A DNA stretch of 15,385 bases from an uncultured Chloroflexota bacterium (GTDB taxonomy: Bacteria; Chloroflexota; Limnocylindria; Limnocylindrales; Limnocylindraceae). Below, in pieces: positions 1 through 6,478 of this stretch. The DNA is taken from NCBI GenBank assembly GCA_937864085.1, contig CALMIH010000077.1, positions 1-15,385 on the forward strand, given 5' to 3'. Under the pieces are notes generated by a model. It was given only the letters and a program-made list of their open reading frames with translations. It was not told the DNA's origin and ran no database searches. The position numbers and the translations under genes were made by a program. Numbering within the stretch: the first letter of the stretch is position 1; the number at the start of each line of letters is the position of its first letter.

Positions 1-293
1 ATATCTCACCGGCCGCTACGAAGCGCCTGGCACGACTTGAGGAGCTCGGCTACGGGAGGCTCCCGATCTGCATGGCGAAGACGCAGTACTCGCTCTCCCA
101 TGACGCAAGCAAGCTCGGTCGCCCAACCGGTTTCCGGGTGCCCGTTCGCGGCGTCACCTTGGCGGCAGGGGCCGGATTCATCACCGCGATCTGTGGCGAT
201 ATGCGCCTGATGCCGGGCCTCAACAAGGCGCCTGGCGGCGAGCGGATTGACCTCGACCTCACCCGTGGCGGGGAGATCGTCGGCCTCTTCTAG
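1..293 (+). CDS. fhs: formate--tetrahydrofolate ligase, C-terminal fragment
   Basis: Only the last ~96 residues are in the window; the frame is open from position 3 to a TAG at 291-293. The enzyme makes 10-formyl-THF from formate, THF and ATP in the cytoplasm. The visible part carries the family's very conserved tail: PICMAKTQYSLS, then LGRPTGF, AGAGFI and the MPGLNKAP segment, ending in the typical IVGLF terminus. This match is strong enough to name the gene. Nothing suggests damage. A 7-bp hairpin follows the stop (303-320). The SD-preceded gene at 396 follows on the same strand after about 100 bases, so it may be a separate unit. ftcD, another folate one-carbon gene, lies 2 kb downstream. 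Confidence 0.93.
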   Translation, partial: ISPAATKRLARLEELGYGRLPICMAKTQYSLSHDASKLGRPTGFRVPVRGVTLAAGAGFITAICGDMRLMPGLNKAPGGERIDLDLTRGGEIVGLF

Positions 294-302
294 GCCTGTT
301 TT

Positions 303-320
303 CGTGCTCCGCTGAGCACG
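303..320 (+). terminator. hairpin after fhs, possible terminator
   Basis: CGTGCTC (303-309) and GAGCACG (314-320) form a perfect 7-bp stem with a CGCT loop, 10 bases after the fhs stop. No T-run follows, so a classic intrinsic terminator is not shown. It may be a U-less terminator or a 3'-end stabiliser. Confidence 0.45.
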
Positions 321-380
321 GCTGGAACCCCCGCCACACTTGGGGCGTTACTGGAGCGAAGGGCCCTCCTGGGCTCACAT

Positions 381-388
381 AGAAGGAG
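381..388 (+). promoter_or_regulatory. Shine-Dalgarno of the DUF4349 gene
   Basis: AGAAGGAG lies 7 bases before the ATG at 396. It fixes that start and shows that this organism also uses SD-led initiation. Confidence 0.8.
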
Positions 389-395
389 TGAACGA

Positions 396-1343
396 ATGAG
401 AACACGAAGCGCTCTGATGACGCGGCTCGGAGTACCTGCAGTCGTAGGTGCCGTCCTTGCCCTCGCTCTCGCCCTGATCTCCGGACTCGGAGTCGCTGGC
501 GGATCAAGCAGCTTGGATGGAGGCGTTGACTCGTCCTACCCGGATGGCAAAGAGAGCGGCGTGAGGGGCGTAGCTCCTGAGCTTGGCGACACAGTTTCTT
601 CGAATCAGGGAGATGGCACGAGCGACATAGTCCGCTACGGCAACCTCTCGCTTGAAGTCAACGACGTCGATGACGCGCTGGCGCTCATCACAACGATCAT
701 TGAGAGCGCGGGTGGGTACATCTCTTCAAGTTCTCGCTCAGGCGAAGGGGAGTACCTCTACCTGAGTGTAACCCTCCGTGTCCCTGCCGCAGAGTTCAGC
801 GCCGTCATGGCATCGCTGCGCAGTGAAGGTGAAGTTCTCTATGAAGACATCTACAGCTACGAAGTAACCATGCAGGTACTTGATCTTGAGGCGCGACTAG
901 AGAACCTCCGCGCAAGCGAGAGCGCATTCCTTAAGCTGCTTGATCGCGCCCAGACGGTTGCGGATGTCGTTGCCGTGCAGTCGGAGTTGAGCCGCATCCA
1001 GGGAGACATTGAATCTTTTGAAGCACAGCTCAGTGGCGTGAAAGATCAGATTGACATGGCGAGCGTCATCGTATCGCTCTCCCTTCCGGTCTCTGCTGTT
1101 GATGCTGCGTCAGGCGATTTTGATCTTGGCCACGAGATCAGTAGCGCACTCGCAAACCTGATCAGCGTGGGTCGAGCGGTGATCAGCATAGCGATCAACA
1201 TCGTGGTCATTGGGATTCCGATCGCCGTGATTGGCGCCCTCTTTGGCTCACTGATTGGGCGAGTGCTGAACGCAGTTGCCGCTTGGGTCAAGAAGTCGTT
1301 GAACGGTTCAGGCAAGGGTGCGCGTCGAGCGGCCCGCCGCTAA
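396..1343 (+). CDS. DUF4349 domain membrane protein
   Basis: 315 residues; start fixed by the SD at 381-388. A hydrophobic N-terminal segment (about 11-35) serves as signal anchor or signal peptide; there is no lipobox Cys. A Ser/Gly/Asp-rich stretch (36-75) leads into the DUF4349 core, which opens with VRYGNLSLEVNDVDDAL (79-95) and includes the GGYISSSS segment. A heptad-rich coiled coil spans about 160-220 (LEARLENLRASESAFLKLL...). A second membrane helix (about 260-287) is followed by a basic tail (KKSLNGSGKGARRAARR). Family members usually have this plan: extracytoplasmic domain, coiled coil and C-terminal helix. Their function is not established. Here the basic tail would be cytoplasmic. 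Convergent with the small ORF at 1377-1511. Confidence 0.88.
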   Translation: MRTRSALMTRLGVPAVVGAVLALALALISGLGVAGGSSSLDGGVDSSYPDGKESGVRGVAPELGDTVSSNQGDGTSDIVRYGNLSLEVNDVDDALALITTIIESAGGYISSSSRSGEGEYLYLSVTLRVPAAEFSAVMASLRSEGEVLYEDIYSYEVTMQVLDLEARLENLRASESAFLKLLDRAQTVADVVAVQSELSRIQGDIESFEAQLSGVKDQIDMASVIVSLSLPVSAVDAASGDFDLGHEISSALANLISVGRAVISIAINIVVIGIPIAVIGALFGSLIGRVLNAVAAWVKKSLNGSGKGARRAARR

Positions 1344-1376
1344 GTCGTAGCTACTGAACGCGAAGCGCCGCTGGGG

Positions 1377-1511
1377 CTAGATGGCTCCGGCGGCGATCGC
1401 GATTACGGCAACGGTGAGTAGGCCAATCGCCACACCGATTGCGCCGGCAAGCCAGGCGCGCAGGTTCAGCGGCCCAAGTTTCTCGCTCTCCTCTGACGCG
1501 TGGTCTCCCAT
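1377..1511 (-). CDS. possible 44-residue single-pass membrane peptide
   Basis: The frame encodes a charged N-terminus (MGDHASEESEK) and one long hydrophobic helix at about residues 17-44 (LAGAIGVAIG... to the C-terminus). It fills an otherwise empty gap between convergent and divergent neighbours. No SD is visible. A GATACT box ends 7 bases before the ATG, matching the leaderless start class seen elsewhere in the window. The same bases serve the GNAT gene in the other direction. Function is unknown. The short length makes this only a moderate call; a longer frame starting further upstream would run into the GNAT gene and is not supported. Confidence 0.5.
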   Translation of the reverse strand: MGDHASEESEKLGPLNLRAWLAGAIGVAIGLLTVAVIAIAAGAI

Positions 1512-1517
1512 GCCGTC

Positions 1518-1526
1518 TAGTATCCC
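1518..1526. promoter_or_regulatory. shared, near-symmetric -10 region between divergent genes
   Basis: TAGTAT/TATCCC on the plus strand (1518-1526) and GATACT on the minus strand (1519-1524) use the same bases. The two ATGs are only 20 bases apart (1511 minus, 1532 plus). Each ATG lies 5-8 bases from its -10 candidate, so both transcripts would be leaderless. Confidence 0.4.
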
Positions 1527-1531
1527 AGACG

Positions 1532-2296
1532 ATGAGGATTGACATCGGCGACGGGTTTGAGCTGATCGGCGTGGAGAGCGCTGACGAGCTGCTGCTCGCC
1601 CCGCCATGCAGCCGTGACGATGCAGATCACGCGACCTGCACCTGGTGGGAAGACGCCGACAAGGGGAGCAAGGCGGCGCGTGCCGATGCGCTCACCGCAA
1701 CTCCTGCACAGCGCGCGAGCGCGCCAGCAGGTGGCAAGGCGGCGCTCGCCGCCTTTCTCGGTGCCGAAGTGAGCGAAGCGCCAGCCTTCAATCCGTTTGC
1801 ACCGAAAGCGCCAACGCGCGAAGAGGCGCTGCGTGATGCCGCCGCCGCGCCGGGTCAGCCAACAAAGTTGCGCCTCCTGACGCGACAGCTTCCAATCAGC
1901 GGACCGATGGGCTGGATCCTTCTCGCTAAGGGCGAGCCGGTTGCCTACTGCCAGGCCGGTCCACTCTCAGCATTTCCGCGCGCGCAGCGACTCCGTGATC
2001 GCTACACAGATCTCCCATCCACGCCGCCACCTGCAGTGGTCACCTGTATCTCGGTAATCCCCGCAGCGCGCGGAAGTGCACTCGGAAGCGCACTCGTTGA
2101 AGGGGTGCTTACACGACTCAGTACCGCAGGATTTGCCGCAGTCGAGGCGTATCCCGAAGAGCCAGCGACCGCTGCGGCACTCGATGCCGACGCAACCTCC
2201 TCTGCAACGCTGCGCTTCTGGGAGCGACTGAACTTCTCCGTTGCTGCTACAGGACCCGATGGACGCTGGCCAGTGATGCGGCGCGTGCTCGATTGA
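1532..2296 (+). CDS. GNAT-family N-acetyltransferase
   Basis: 254 residues. The start is taken at the ATG (MRIDIGDGFEL) just after a TAGTATCCC -10-like stretch; the longer upstream frame is antisense to the small minus ORF and lacks support. The N-terminal part has CTWWEDAD (36-43), resembling the C-x-x-W segment of one GNAT subgroup. A low-complexity Ala-rich stretch (about 47-105) follows. The GNAT core has GEPVAYCQAGPLSAFPR (134-150), the acetyl-CoA loop VIPAARGSALGSALVEGVL (175-193, equivalent to the R/Q-x-x-G-x-G/A motif) and FWERLNFSVA (229-238), typical of the last strand. It presumably transfers an acetyl group from acetyl-CoA; the substrate is unknown. Its TGA overlaps the TTG start of ftcD (TTGA), so the two genes are probably translationally coupled. 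Confidence 0.82.
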   Translation: MRIDIGDGFELIGVESADELLLAPPCSRDDADHATCTWWEDADKGSKAARADALTATPAQRASAPAGGKAALAAFLGAEVSEAPAFNPFAPKAPTREEALRDAAAAPGQPTKLRLLTRQLPISGPMGWILLAKGEPVAYCQAGPLSAFPRAQRLRDRYTDLPSTPPPAVVTCISVIPAARGSALGSALVEGVLTRLSTAGFAAVEAYPEEPATAAALDADATSSATLRFWERLNFSVAATGPDGRWPVMRRVLD

Positions 2297-3282
2297 GCGG
2301 CGCGCTGGGCGCCGTCCCCCTCCCGCCGTATGAGATCGTCGCGAACGTCAGCGAGGGGCGTGACCCGGCGCTCCTCGCCGTATTCACGGCGGTCGTTGCT
2401 GGATCGCCGGGCGTGCGTCTCTTAGATGTGCACCACGACGCTGATCACGATCGCAGCGTCTACACCTATGTTGGCGACGGTGACGCCCTCTCCCTTGCCA
2501 CCCGCGCGCTTGCGCGGCTCGCCGTGGCAACCATTGATCTCACGTCGCCGCAAAAGAGTGGCGCTGGCCGCGGGGTGCATCCGAGAATTGGGGCAATTGA
2601 TGTCATCCCGTTCGTGCCGCTTGGGCCAGACGGGAGTGAGCGCGGAGCGGTCGTGATCGCTCGAGCACTTGCTCGCGCACTCGCCGCAGATCTCAACCTC
2701 TCTGTGCATCTCTACGGTGCCGCCGCGCGCTCCGCTGCACGAGCAGCTCTGCCAGATATTCGACGAGGCGGTTTTGAGTCACTGGCCGAGCGACAGGCGC
2801 AACCTGATGGCGAACCAGACGAAGGCCCAGCTGTACCGCATCCAACTGCAGGCGCTGTAGCGGTTGGCGTGCGACCGATCATGGCCGCCTGGAACATTCA
2901 ACTGATCGGCGCACCAGAGCCAAAACTTCTTGATGTGGCGCGCGCGCTCGCTACGCAGCTGCGCGCTACAAACCCAGGTGGCGTCCCTGGACTGCAGGCA
3001 CTCGGCTTCCCGCTGCCGAGCATCAACGGCGCGCAACTCTCCATGAACCTGCATGATGTAATCGGTGCGGCGTCGCACGGGGTTACGCTGCACGCGATTC
3101 GTGCGCGTGCGCATGAGGCGGCACAACAGCTCAATGTGCAGTTAGGCGAGACGGAGATTGTGGGACTTATTCCAGAGTTGGCGCTTCGCGCCGGGGGAAA
3201 TCCACTTCAGCTTATGATTCGCGGCGAGTGGGAGCGCGCCACACTCGAATACGCGCTACGTGAGGGCGGCAACCAGCGCTAA
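2293..3282 (+). CDS. ftcD: glutamate formimidoyltransferase (single-domain)
   Basis: 329 residues, starting at a TTG that overlaps the GNAT stop by 4 bases. The enzyme moves the formimino group of N-formimino-glutamate to THF, the last step of one histidine degradation route. Visible hallmarks are ANVSEGRD (17-24), LDVHHDADHDRSVYT (44-58), GVHPRIGAIDVIPFVPLG (94-111, with His96 as the equivalent of the catalytic His of the mammalian enzyme), GGFESL (159-164) and the C-terminal MNLHD segment (251-255). The length fits the formiminotransferase N and C subdomains only. The cyclodeaminase domain of mammalian FTCD is absent and no separate fchA or hut gene is in the window. Its 3' end overlaps the convergent small gene by 27 bases. 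Confidence 0.92.
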   Translation: MSGALGAVPLPPYEIVANVSEGRDPALLAVFTAVVAGSPGVRLLDVHHDADHDRSVYTYVGDGDALSLATRALARLAVATIDLTSPQKSGAGRGVHPRIGAIDVIPFVPLGPDGSERGAVVIARALARALAADLNLSVHLYGAAARSAARAALPDIRRGGFESLAERQAQPDGEPDEGPAVPHPTAGAVAVGVRPIMAAWNIQLIGAPEPKLLDVARALATQLRATNPGGVPGLQALGFPLPSINGAQLSMNLHDVIGAASHGVTLHAIRARAHEAAQQLNVQLGETEIVGLIPELALRAGGNPLQLMIRGEWERATLEYALREGGNQR

Positions 3283-3486
3283 CAGAACACTGGCAATAAC
3301 CGGAAGTGCACAGCCGCAGCCCGAACCTTTCTTTTTAGAATCCGCACGGCCAGTCGGCTTTCCACTGCCGTTAGTGATTGCGGAAAAGAGAAGGAACTCA
3401 TCAAGGTTCGTTCCGTTGTCATTTAGATCAAACGCACCACCATCATGCCCACCATCGTCACCACCACCAAAATCTCCGTCAGTCAT
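3256..3486 (-). CDS. 76-residue tail-anchored protein with EF-hand-like loop
   Basis: The ATG at 3486 has a good SD (GGGAGG, 5-base spacer). The N-terminus is very rich in Gly and Asp (MTDGDFGGGDDGGHDGG), followed by FDLNDNGTNLDEFLLF (19-34), which resembles a calcium-binding EF-hand or dockerin loop (Asp20, Asn22, Asn24, Gly25, Glu30). Next come KKKGSGCGC (51-59) and one hydrophobic helix (60-75) at the very C-terminus, so the protein is probably tail-anchored with its acidic part in the cytoplasm. Similar short proteins with FDxNxNGxxDxFE and a GCGC-then-helix ending occur in other Gram-positives, from memory and without a search. Calcium binding is not proven, because the loop is one residue short of canonical spacing. 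It overlaps the 3' end of ftcD by 27 bases, tail to tail. Confidence 0.75.
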   Translation of the reverse strand: MTDGDFGGGDDGGHDGGAFDLNDNGTNLDEFLLFSAITNGSGKPTGRADSKKKGSGCGCALPVIASVLLALVAALT

Positions 3487-3491
3487 CTTCG

Positions 3492-3497
3492 CCTCCC
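3492..3497 (-). promoter_or_regulatory. Shine-Dalgarno of the EF-hand-like gene
   Basis: Read on the minus strand as GGGAGG, 5 bases before the ATG at 3486. It rules out the longer in-frame starts further upstream. Confidence 0.75.
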
Positions 3498-3516
3498 TTG
3501 TCGCATCAATTTGCGG

Positions 3517-3549
3517 GTAAGCTGTGCTAGAAGTTCGCACGAAGCTTAC
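3517..3549 (-). other. imperfect hairpin in the leader of the EF-hand-like gene
   Basis: GTAAGCT-GTGC (3517-3527) pairs with GCAC-GA-AGCTTAC (3537-3549): 11 base pairs with a 2-base bulge and a 9-base loop. It lies 31-63 bases upstream of the start at 3486, in the 166-base gap between that gene and the end of the MBL gene. The rest of the gap (3550-3652) shows no gene or clear promoter. The hairpin could be a leader structure or an operator. Confidence 0.4.
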
Positions 3550-3652
3550 TCTTGCGTCCCGAATGTCATGCAGCGCAGCAGATCTCCCTGCGTGCATCAG
3601 AACATATGCGCGTGCCAACAGTGTGGCGCGTTCCGCAGGCTATGAAGGCGTG

Positions 3653-4345
3653 CTAGTCGGCGCCGAAGGCCTCGCCGCGTGGCTCCACCACGATCGTGGT
3701 GGTCTCTTCTGGAAGGCCGGAGATGGTGATCGTCAGCTTCGGTTGTGCAGTCGGTGGCGTGGTGAGTCCTTCCTCCTTGCAGAAGGCCTTGACTGCGGCA
3801 TTCGCCTTTGCAACGTCATCGGTCATCGGCATTGGGATCACAATCTTGGGGCCAAGTTCGCTGATCAGCGCGGAAGCAGCCTCTGCGCTCAACTCTCCGC
3901 CAACAGGAACGAGCACAATGTCCGCACCTGGGAGCTCCTTGATCTGATCAGTGGAGAATCCTTCGGCATGATCGCCGAGGTGCACCACATGGATGCCATC
4001 GATTTCAGCGTAGAAGACGGTGTTGTGCCGCGCCGCAGGGCCGCGGTGGTTGTCGCGGTAACTACGAATGCCAGTGATGAGCACCGACTTCACTTCATAC
4101 TCGCCCGGTCCCTCAAGGACCACCGCGTTATCTAGGCTGGTGGCAATAGGGGTGCGGCCGTCGCGGGGCGCCAGGCGACCCTTCACGCGCGCGAGCGGCG
4201 CGTCGTCTGGGTGGCTGAGCGTGACGATGTCTGCGGTGATGCCACGCCCCGTCGGCCCCACGATGGAGGTGTACGGGTCATAGGCGATCGTCGCCTCGCG
4301 TCCTCGGATTCGAACGCAGCTGCGTCCGTAATAGGTGAGTTCCAT
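3653..4345 (-). CDS. metallo-beta-lactamase-fold protein with degenerate metal site
   Basis: 230 residues, starting at MELTYYGRSCVRI; the upstream extension lies in non-coding sequence. The sequence follows COG2220 (UlaG-like) hydrolases: an N-terminal WYGHS-like strand (here YYGRSC, 5-10), DPY (23-25), DIVTLSHPDD (39-48), GPGEYEV (79-85), a second half with HLGDHAEGF (122-130), and ADIVLVPVGG (141-150). The usual H-x-H-x-D-H motif is reduced to SHPDD (only His45 remains), and the later metal-ligand segment normally ending IPMH reads IPMPM (170-174). Gly-Asp125-His126 is kept. The protein therefore has the fold but probably not standard two-metal hydrolase chemistry. A GAGAAT box ends 6 bases before the ATG (4352-4357), a weak leaderless signal. 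A 285-base structured region lies upstream. Confidence 0.8.
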   Translation of the reverse strand: MELTYYGRSCVRIRGREATIAYDPYTSIVGPTGRGITADIVTLSHPDDAPLARVKGRLAPRDGRTPIATSLDNAVVLEGPGEYEVKSVLITGIRSYRDNHRGPAARHNTVFYAEIDGIHVVHLGDHAEGFSTDQIKELPGADIVLVPVGGELSAEAASALISELGPKIVIPMPMTDDVAKANAAVKAFCKEEGLTTPPTAQPKLTITISGLPEETTTIVVEPRGEAFGAD

Positions 4346-4630
4346 CGCCCTATTCTCCCACGCGGCACCCCCCAGTGTCGTACGCCGTGGGGTGCTCAAA
4401 CGAGCGTGGCTGTCTGCTTGGGGGCATGAGGGGCCCTGAGGCACGAGGGAGGGATATGCCAGGCGAGGGACAATGCCCATCGCCCCCGCCTGGCGGGAGG
4501 TCGGTTCTCAGGAGGGAGGTCCAGTGAACCGGATACACATCATCCGCCTCCTGGGTGAATCCCCACTGAGCAGCCAGGTAAAGACTTCTCAATGCTGCCG
4601 GACCCCACACGGCTCGCCCCGAGGGCGGGC
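4346..4630 (-). ncRNA. candidate structured RNA or 5' leader (riboswitch-like)
   Basis: No credible protein lies in these 285 bases between argS and the MBL gene. Read on the minus strand, CCTGGC (4578-4573) can pair with GCCAGG (4494-4489). That encloses CTCAG/CTGAG (4570-4566 with 4511-4507) and a three-way junction with three short helices: 4565-4562/4555-4552, 4551-4547/4519-4515 and 4546-4542/4534-4530. The same GCCAGG strand, extended to GCCAGGCG (4494-4487), can instead pair with CGCCTGGC (4465-4458) in a hairpin extended by three more pairs past one mismatch. A further inverted repeat is GCACCCC/GGGGTGC (4365-4371/4389-4395). I recognise no known RNA family: no SRP tip, T-box, RNase P or tmRNA hallmarks. 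Strand is inferred only from the downstream minus-strand gene. High GC content makes chance pairing easy. Confidence 0.35.
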
Positions 4631-4631
4631 C
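4611..4631 (-). terminator. strong GC hairpin at the end of argS
   Basis: GGCTCGCCC (4611-4619) and GGGCGGGCC (4623-4631) form a 9-bp stem (one G-U pair) with a 3-base CGA loop, touching the last base of the argS stop. No T-run follows on the minus strand. It probably serves as a 3'-end hairpin or U-less terminator. Confidence 0.55.
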
Positions 4632-6445
4632 TACATCTCGGCGGGGGCGGAGATCCCGAGGAGGCGGAGGGCGGCGGCGAGGCTTGTGGCCGCTGCCGCC
4701 ACAAGGCGGAGGCGCTGGGAGGAGAGCTTCGCGGCGCTTGCGTCCACCACCTTCGCGTCGCGGTAGAAGGCGGAGAAGGCGGTGGCGAGTTCGGTTGCGT
4801 ACGTAGTGACCCCCTGCGTCTCGTGATGGGCTGCGGCGTCCTCAACAACTTCTGGGAGGCGCACGATCACGCGCGCAAGCTTTGCATCTGGCGCAGCCTC
4901 GTCGTTGAGGAGATCGCCAATGCTCTCCGACGCCTTCATCCCTTCAGCCTCGCCCTTGCGTAAGATTGACTTCATGCGCGCATGCGCGTACTGCGCGTAG
5001 TAGACAGGGTTCTCGCTGTTACGCGCGGTGGCAGCTTTGATATCAAAGTCAATTGCGGTGCTCGCACTGCGCGAAGCAAAGAACCAGCGCGCCGAATCTA
5101 CGCCGATCTCTCCAAGCAACTCATCCAACGTGACAAATGTTCCGGCACGTTTTGACATGCTCATCTCAACACCATCGCGTACAAAGCGCACCCAGGCAAC
5201 GAGCAGCATCTCCATGTGCTCTTTTGCGTAGCCGAGCGCCTCGCCAGCATTGCGCACGCGCGCAACAGTGCCGTGATGGTCGGCGCCCCAGACGTAGACA
5301 AGGTGATCGAATCCGCGGCCGAACTTCTCTTCAACGTATCCAATGTCGGAGCCAAAGTAGGTGTACGCGCCGGTCGACTTCTTGATGACGCGATCCTTGT
5401 CATCGCCAAACGCCGTGCTCTTGAACCAGAGTGCACCATCGCGCTCCTCCAGCCATCCAGCGGCGCGCAGCTTCTCAATGGCGCGGTCAACGAACCCTTC
5501 GGTGTAGAGCGAACCTTCTGATCGCCAGACATCAAACTCCACACCGAGTGCCGCAAGTGACGCCTCAATCCCAAGACGAATGCGCTCTGATGCCCACTTG
5601 CCGATCACCGCAACTTCATCCTCATCAGCGTTCGTGGTTCCTGAAGCACGAGCCGCAGACGCGCGCGTTGCAACCTCTGGTGGAATTGCGGTGGCTAGTT
5701 CGGCAACGTAGTCGCCCTTATACCCATCTTCCGCTACCGCTGCCCCATCGCGCAGGGCGATGACGCTTTCGCCGAGTCGGCGCACCTGCTCGCCAAAGTC
5801 GTTGAAGTAATACTCGCGCGTCACCTCTTGCCCCGCCGCCTCAAGGACGCGCGAGAGGAGATCGCCAACAAAGGCGCCGCGCGCATTGCCAACGGTGAGC
5901 GGTCCGGTTGGATTCGCAGAGACAAACTCCACGTTGACCCGCAGCGGTTTCTCCTTCGCGTCGTGTGTAAGGTGTCCCCATGCGCTTGGCGCGGCAATCA
6001 TCGCGTCAAGGAGATCGGCGAGCAGTCCAGCGCGGAGTCGTACGTTGAGGAACCCGGGACCGGCAACATCAGCGCTTGCGATCGGTCCGAGCGCACCATC
6101 ACCACCATGAATCCGCTCCCCCGTCTCCGCAGCCAACTCTGCAACGATCGCCGCTGCGATCTGCGCTGGCGCGCGCTTCAGCAGCTTGCTCGATTTCATC
6201 GCAACGTTTGATGCGTAGTCGCCATGGTCGCTACTTGCGGGAACTTCAACTTCAATCCCCTGGATGAGCGCATCGAGCGCCACCGCATCCTCTGGACCAG
6301 GGAGCGCCCCTGAGGCGATCGCTCGGCGGACGGCACGGCCGATGGCGTCGCGCACAACGTGGCCAAGCGGAGTGCCGAGGAGTGGGTCGCGGGGGAGCGT
6401 GGCGGCGCGCTCAGCTCCGTCTGGGGAGGCCTTTGATTTCTTCAT
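4631..6445 (-). CDS. argS: arginyl-tRNA synthetase
   Basis: 604 residues; charges tRNA-Arg in the cytoplasm. Start chosen at MKKSKASPDG because TACGAT lies exactly 6 bases before this ATG; this gives an unconserved N-terminal extension of about 25 residues. The Add-1 domain (about 28-140) contains SSDHGDYASNVAM (71-83). The catalytic domain has VNVEFVSANPTGPL (170-183), then TVGN (184-187) where the HIGH motif is expected, YYFNDFGEQ (212-220), YVWGADHHGT (384-393) and the KMSKS equivalent MSMSKRAGTF (428-437). The DALR anticodon-binding domain begins near NPVYYAQYAHAR (479-490) and ends with the expected LLGISAPAEM. Full length for the family. Both histidines of HIGH are replaced, which I confirmed in the DNA (ctc acc gtt ggc aat). 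Divergent from the gene at 6485. Confidence 0.95.
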   Translation of the reverse strand: MKKSKASPDGAERAATLPRDPLLGTPLGHVVRDAIGRAVRRAIASGALPGPEDAVALDALIQGIEVEVPASSDHGDYASNVAMKSSKLLKRAPAQIAAAIVAELAAETGERIHGGDGALGPIASADVAGPGFLNVRLRAGLLADLLDAMIAAPSAWGHLTHDAKEKPLRVNVEFVSANPTGPLTVGNARGAFVGDLLSRVLEAAGQEVTREYYFNDFGEQVRRLGESVIALRDGAAVAEDGYKGDYVAELATAIPPEVATRASAARASGTTNADEDEVAVIGKWASERIRLGIEASLAALGVEFDVWRSEGSLYTEGFVDRAIEKLRAAGWLEERDGALWFKSTAFGDDKDRVIKKSTGAYTYFGSDIGYVEEKFGRGFDHLVYVWGADHHGTVARVRNAGEALGYAKEHMEMLLVAWVRFVRDGVEMSMSKRAGTFVTLDELLGEIGVDSARWFFASRSASTAIDFDIKAATARNSENPVYYAQYAHARMKSILRKGEAEGMKASESIGDLLNDEAAPDAKLARVIVRLPEVVEDAAAHHETQGVTTYATELATAFSAFYRDAKVVDASAAKLSSQRLRLVAAAATSLAAALRLLGISAPAEM

Positions 6446-6451
6446 GGCTGA

Positions 6452-6457
6452 ATCGTA
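6452..6457 (-). promoter_or_regulatory. -10 box of argS (leaderless start)
   Basis: On the minus strand this reads TACGAT, followed by 6 bases (TCAGCC) and the argS ATG. The same arrangement, TACGAT-TCAGGC-ATG, occurs at 8863-8877. Confidence 0.6.
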
Positions 6458-6472
6458 GCCGTGAAACTCTGG

Positions 6473-6478
6473 CACGAT
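6473..6478 (+). promoter_or_regulatory. -10 box of the 6485 gene (leaderless start)
   Basis: CACGAT, then 6 bases, then the ATG at 6485. It differs by one base from the argS box and lies 15 bases from it, facing the other way, so the two promoters overlap. Confidence 0.5.

Noticed and set aside
1328..1341. Inverted repeat AGCGGC/GCCGCT at the DUF4349 stop as a terminator
   Set aside because: The loop is too small for the full stem, it overlaps the coding end, and no T-run follows.
3524..4135. 203-residue plus-strand frame opposite the MBL gene
   Set aside because: The minus-strand frame has clear family motifs over the same bases; the plus frame has none.
4350..4610. Short frames on both strands in the argS-MBL gap
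   Set aside because: None has an SD, a -10 box or a protein-like composition, and they would overlap the inverted repeats.
4458..4610. SRP RNA, 6S RNA, T-box, B12 or TPP riboswitch in the argS-MBL gap
   Set aside because: GGGTGAATCCCC and AGCAGCC recall SRP RNA, but the GGAAGG-type tip is missing; CTGAGA recalls the TPP box, but the rest is absent; no T-box AGGGTGG or B12-box pattern; the branched fold does not resemble a 6S rod.
5828..6211. Plus-strand frames inside argS
   Set aside because: All are antisense shadows of the conserved ArgRS catalytic domain.
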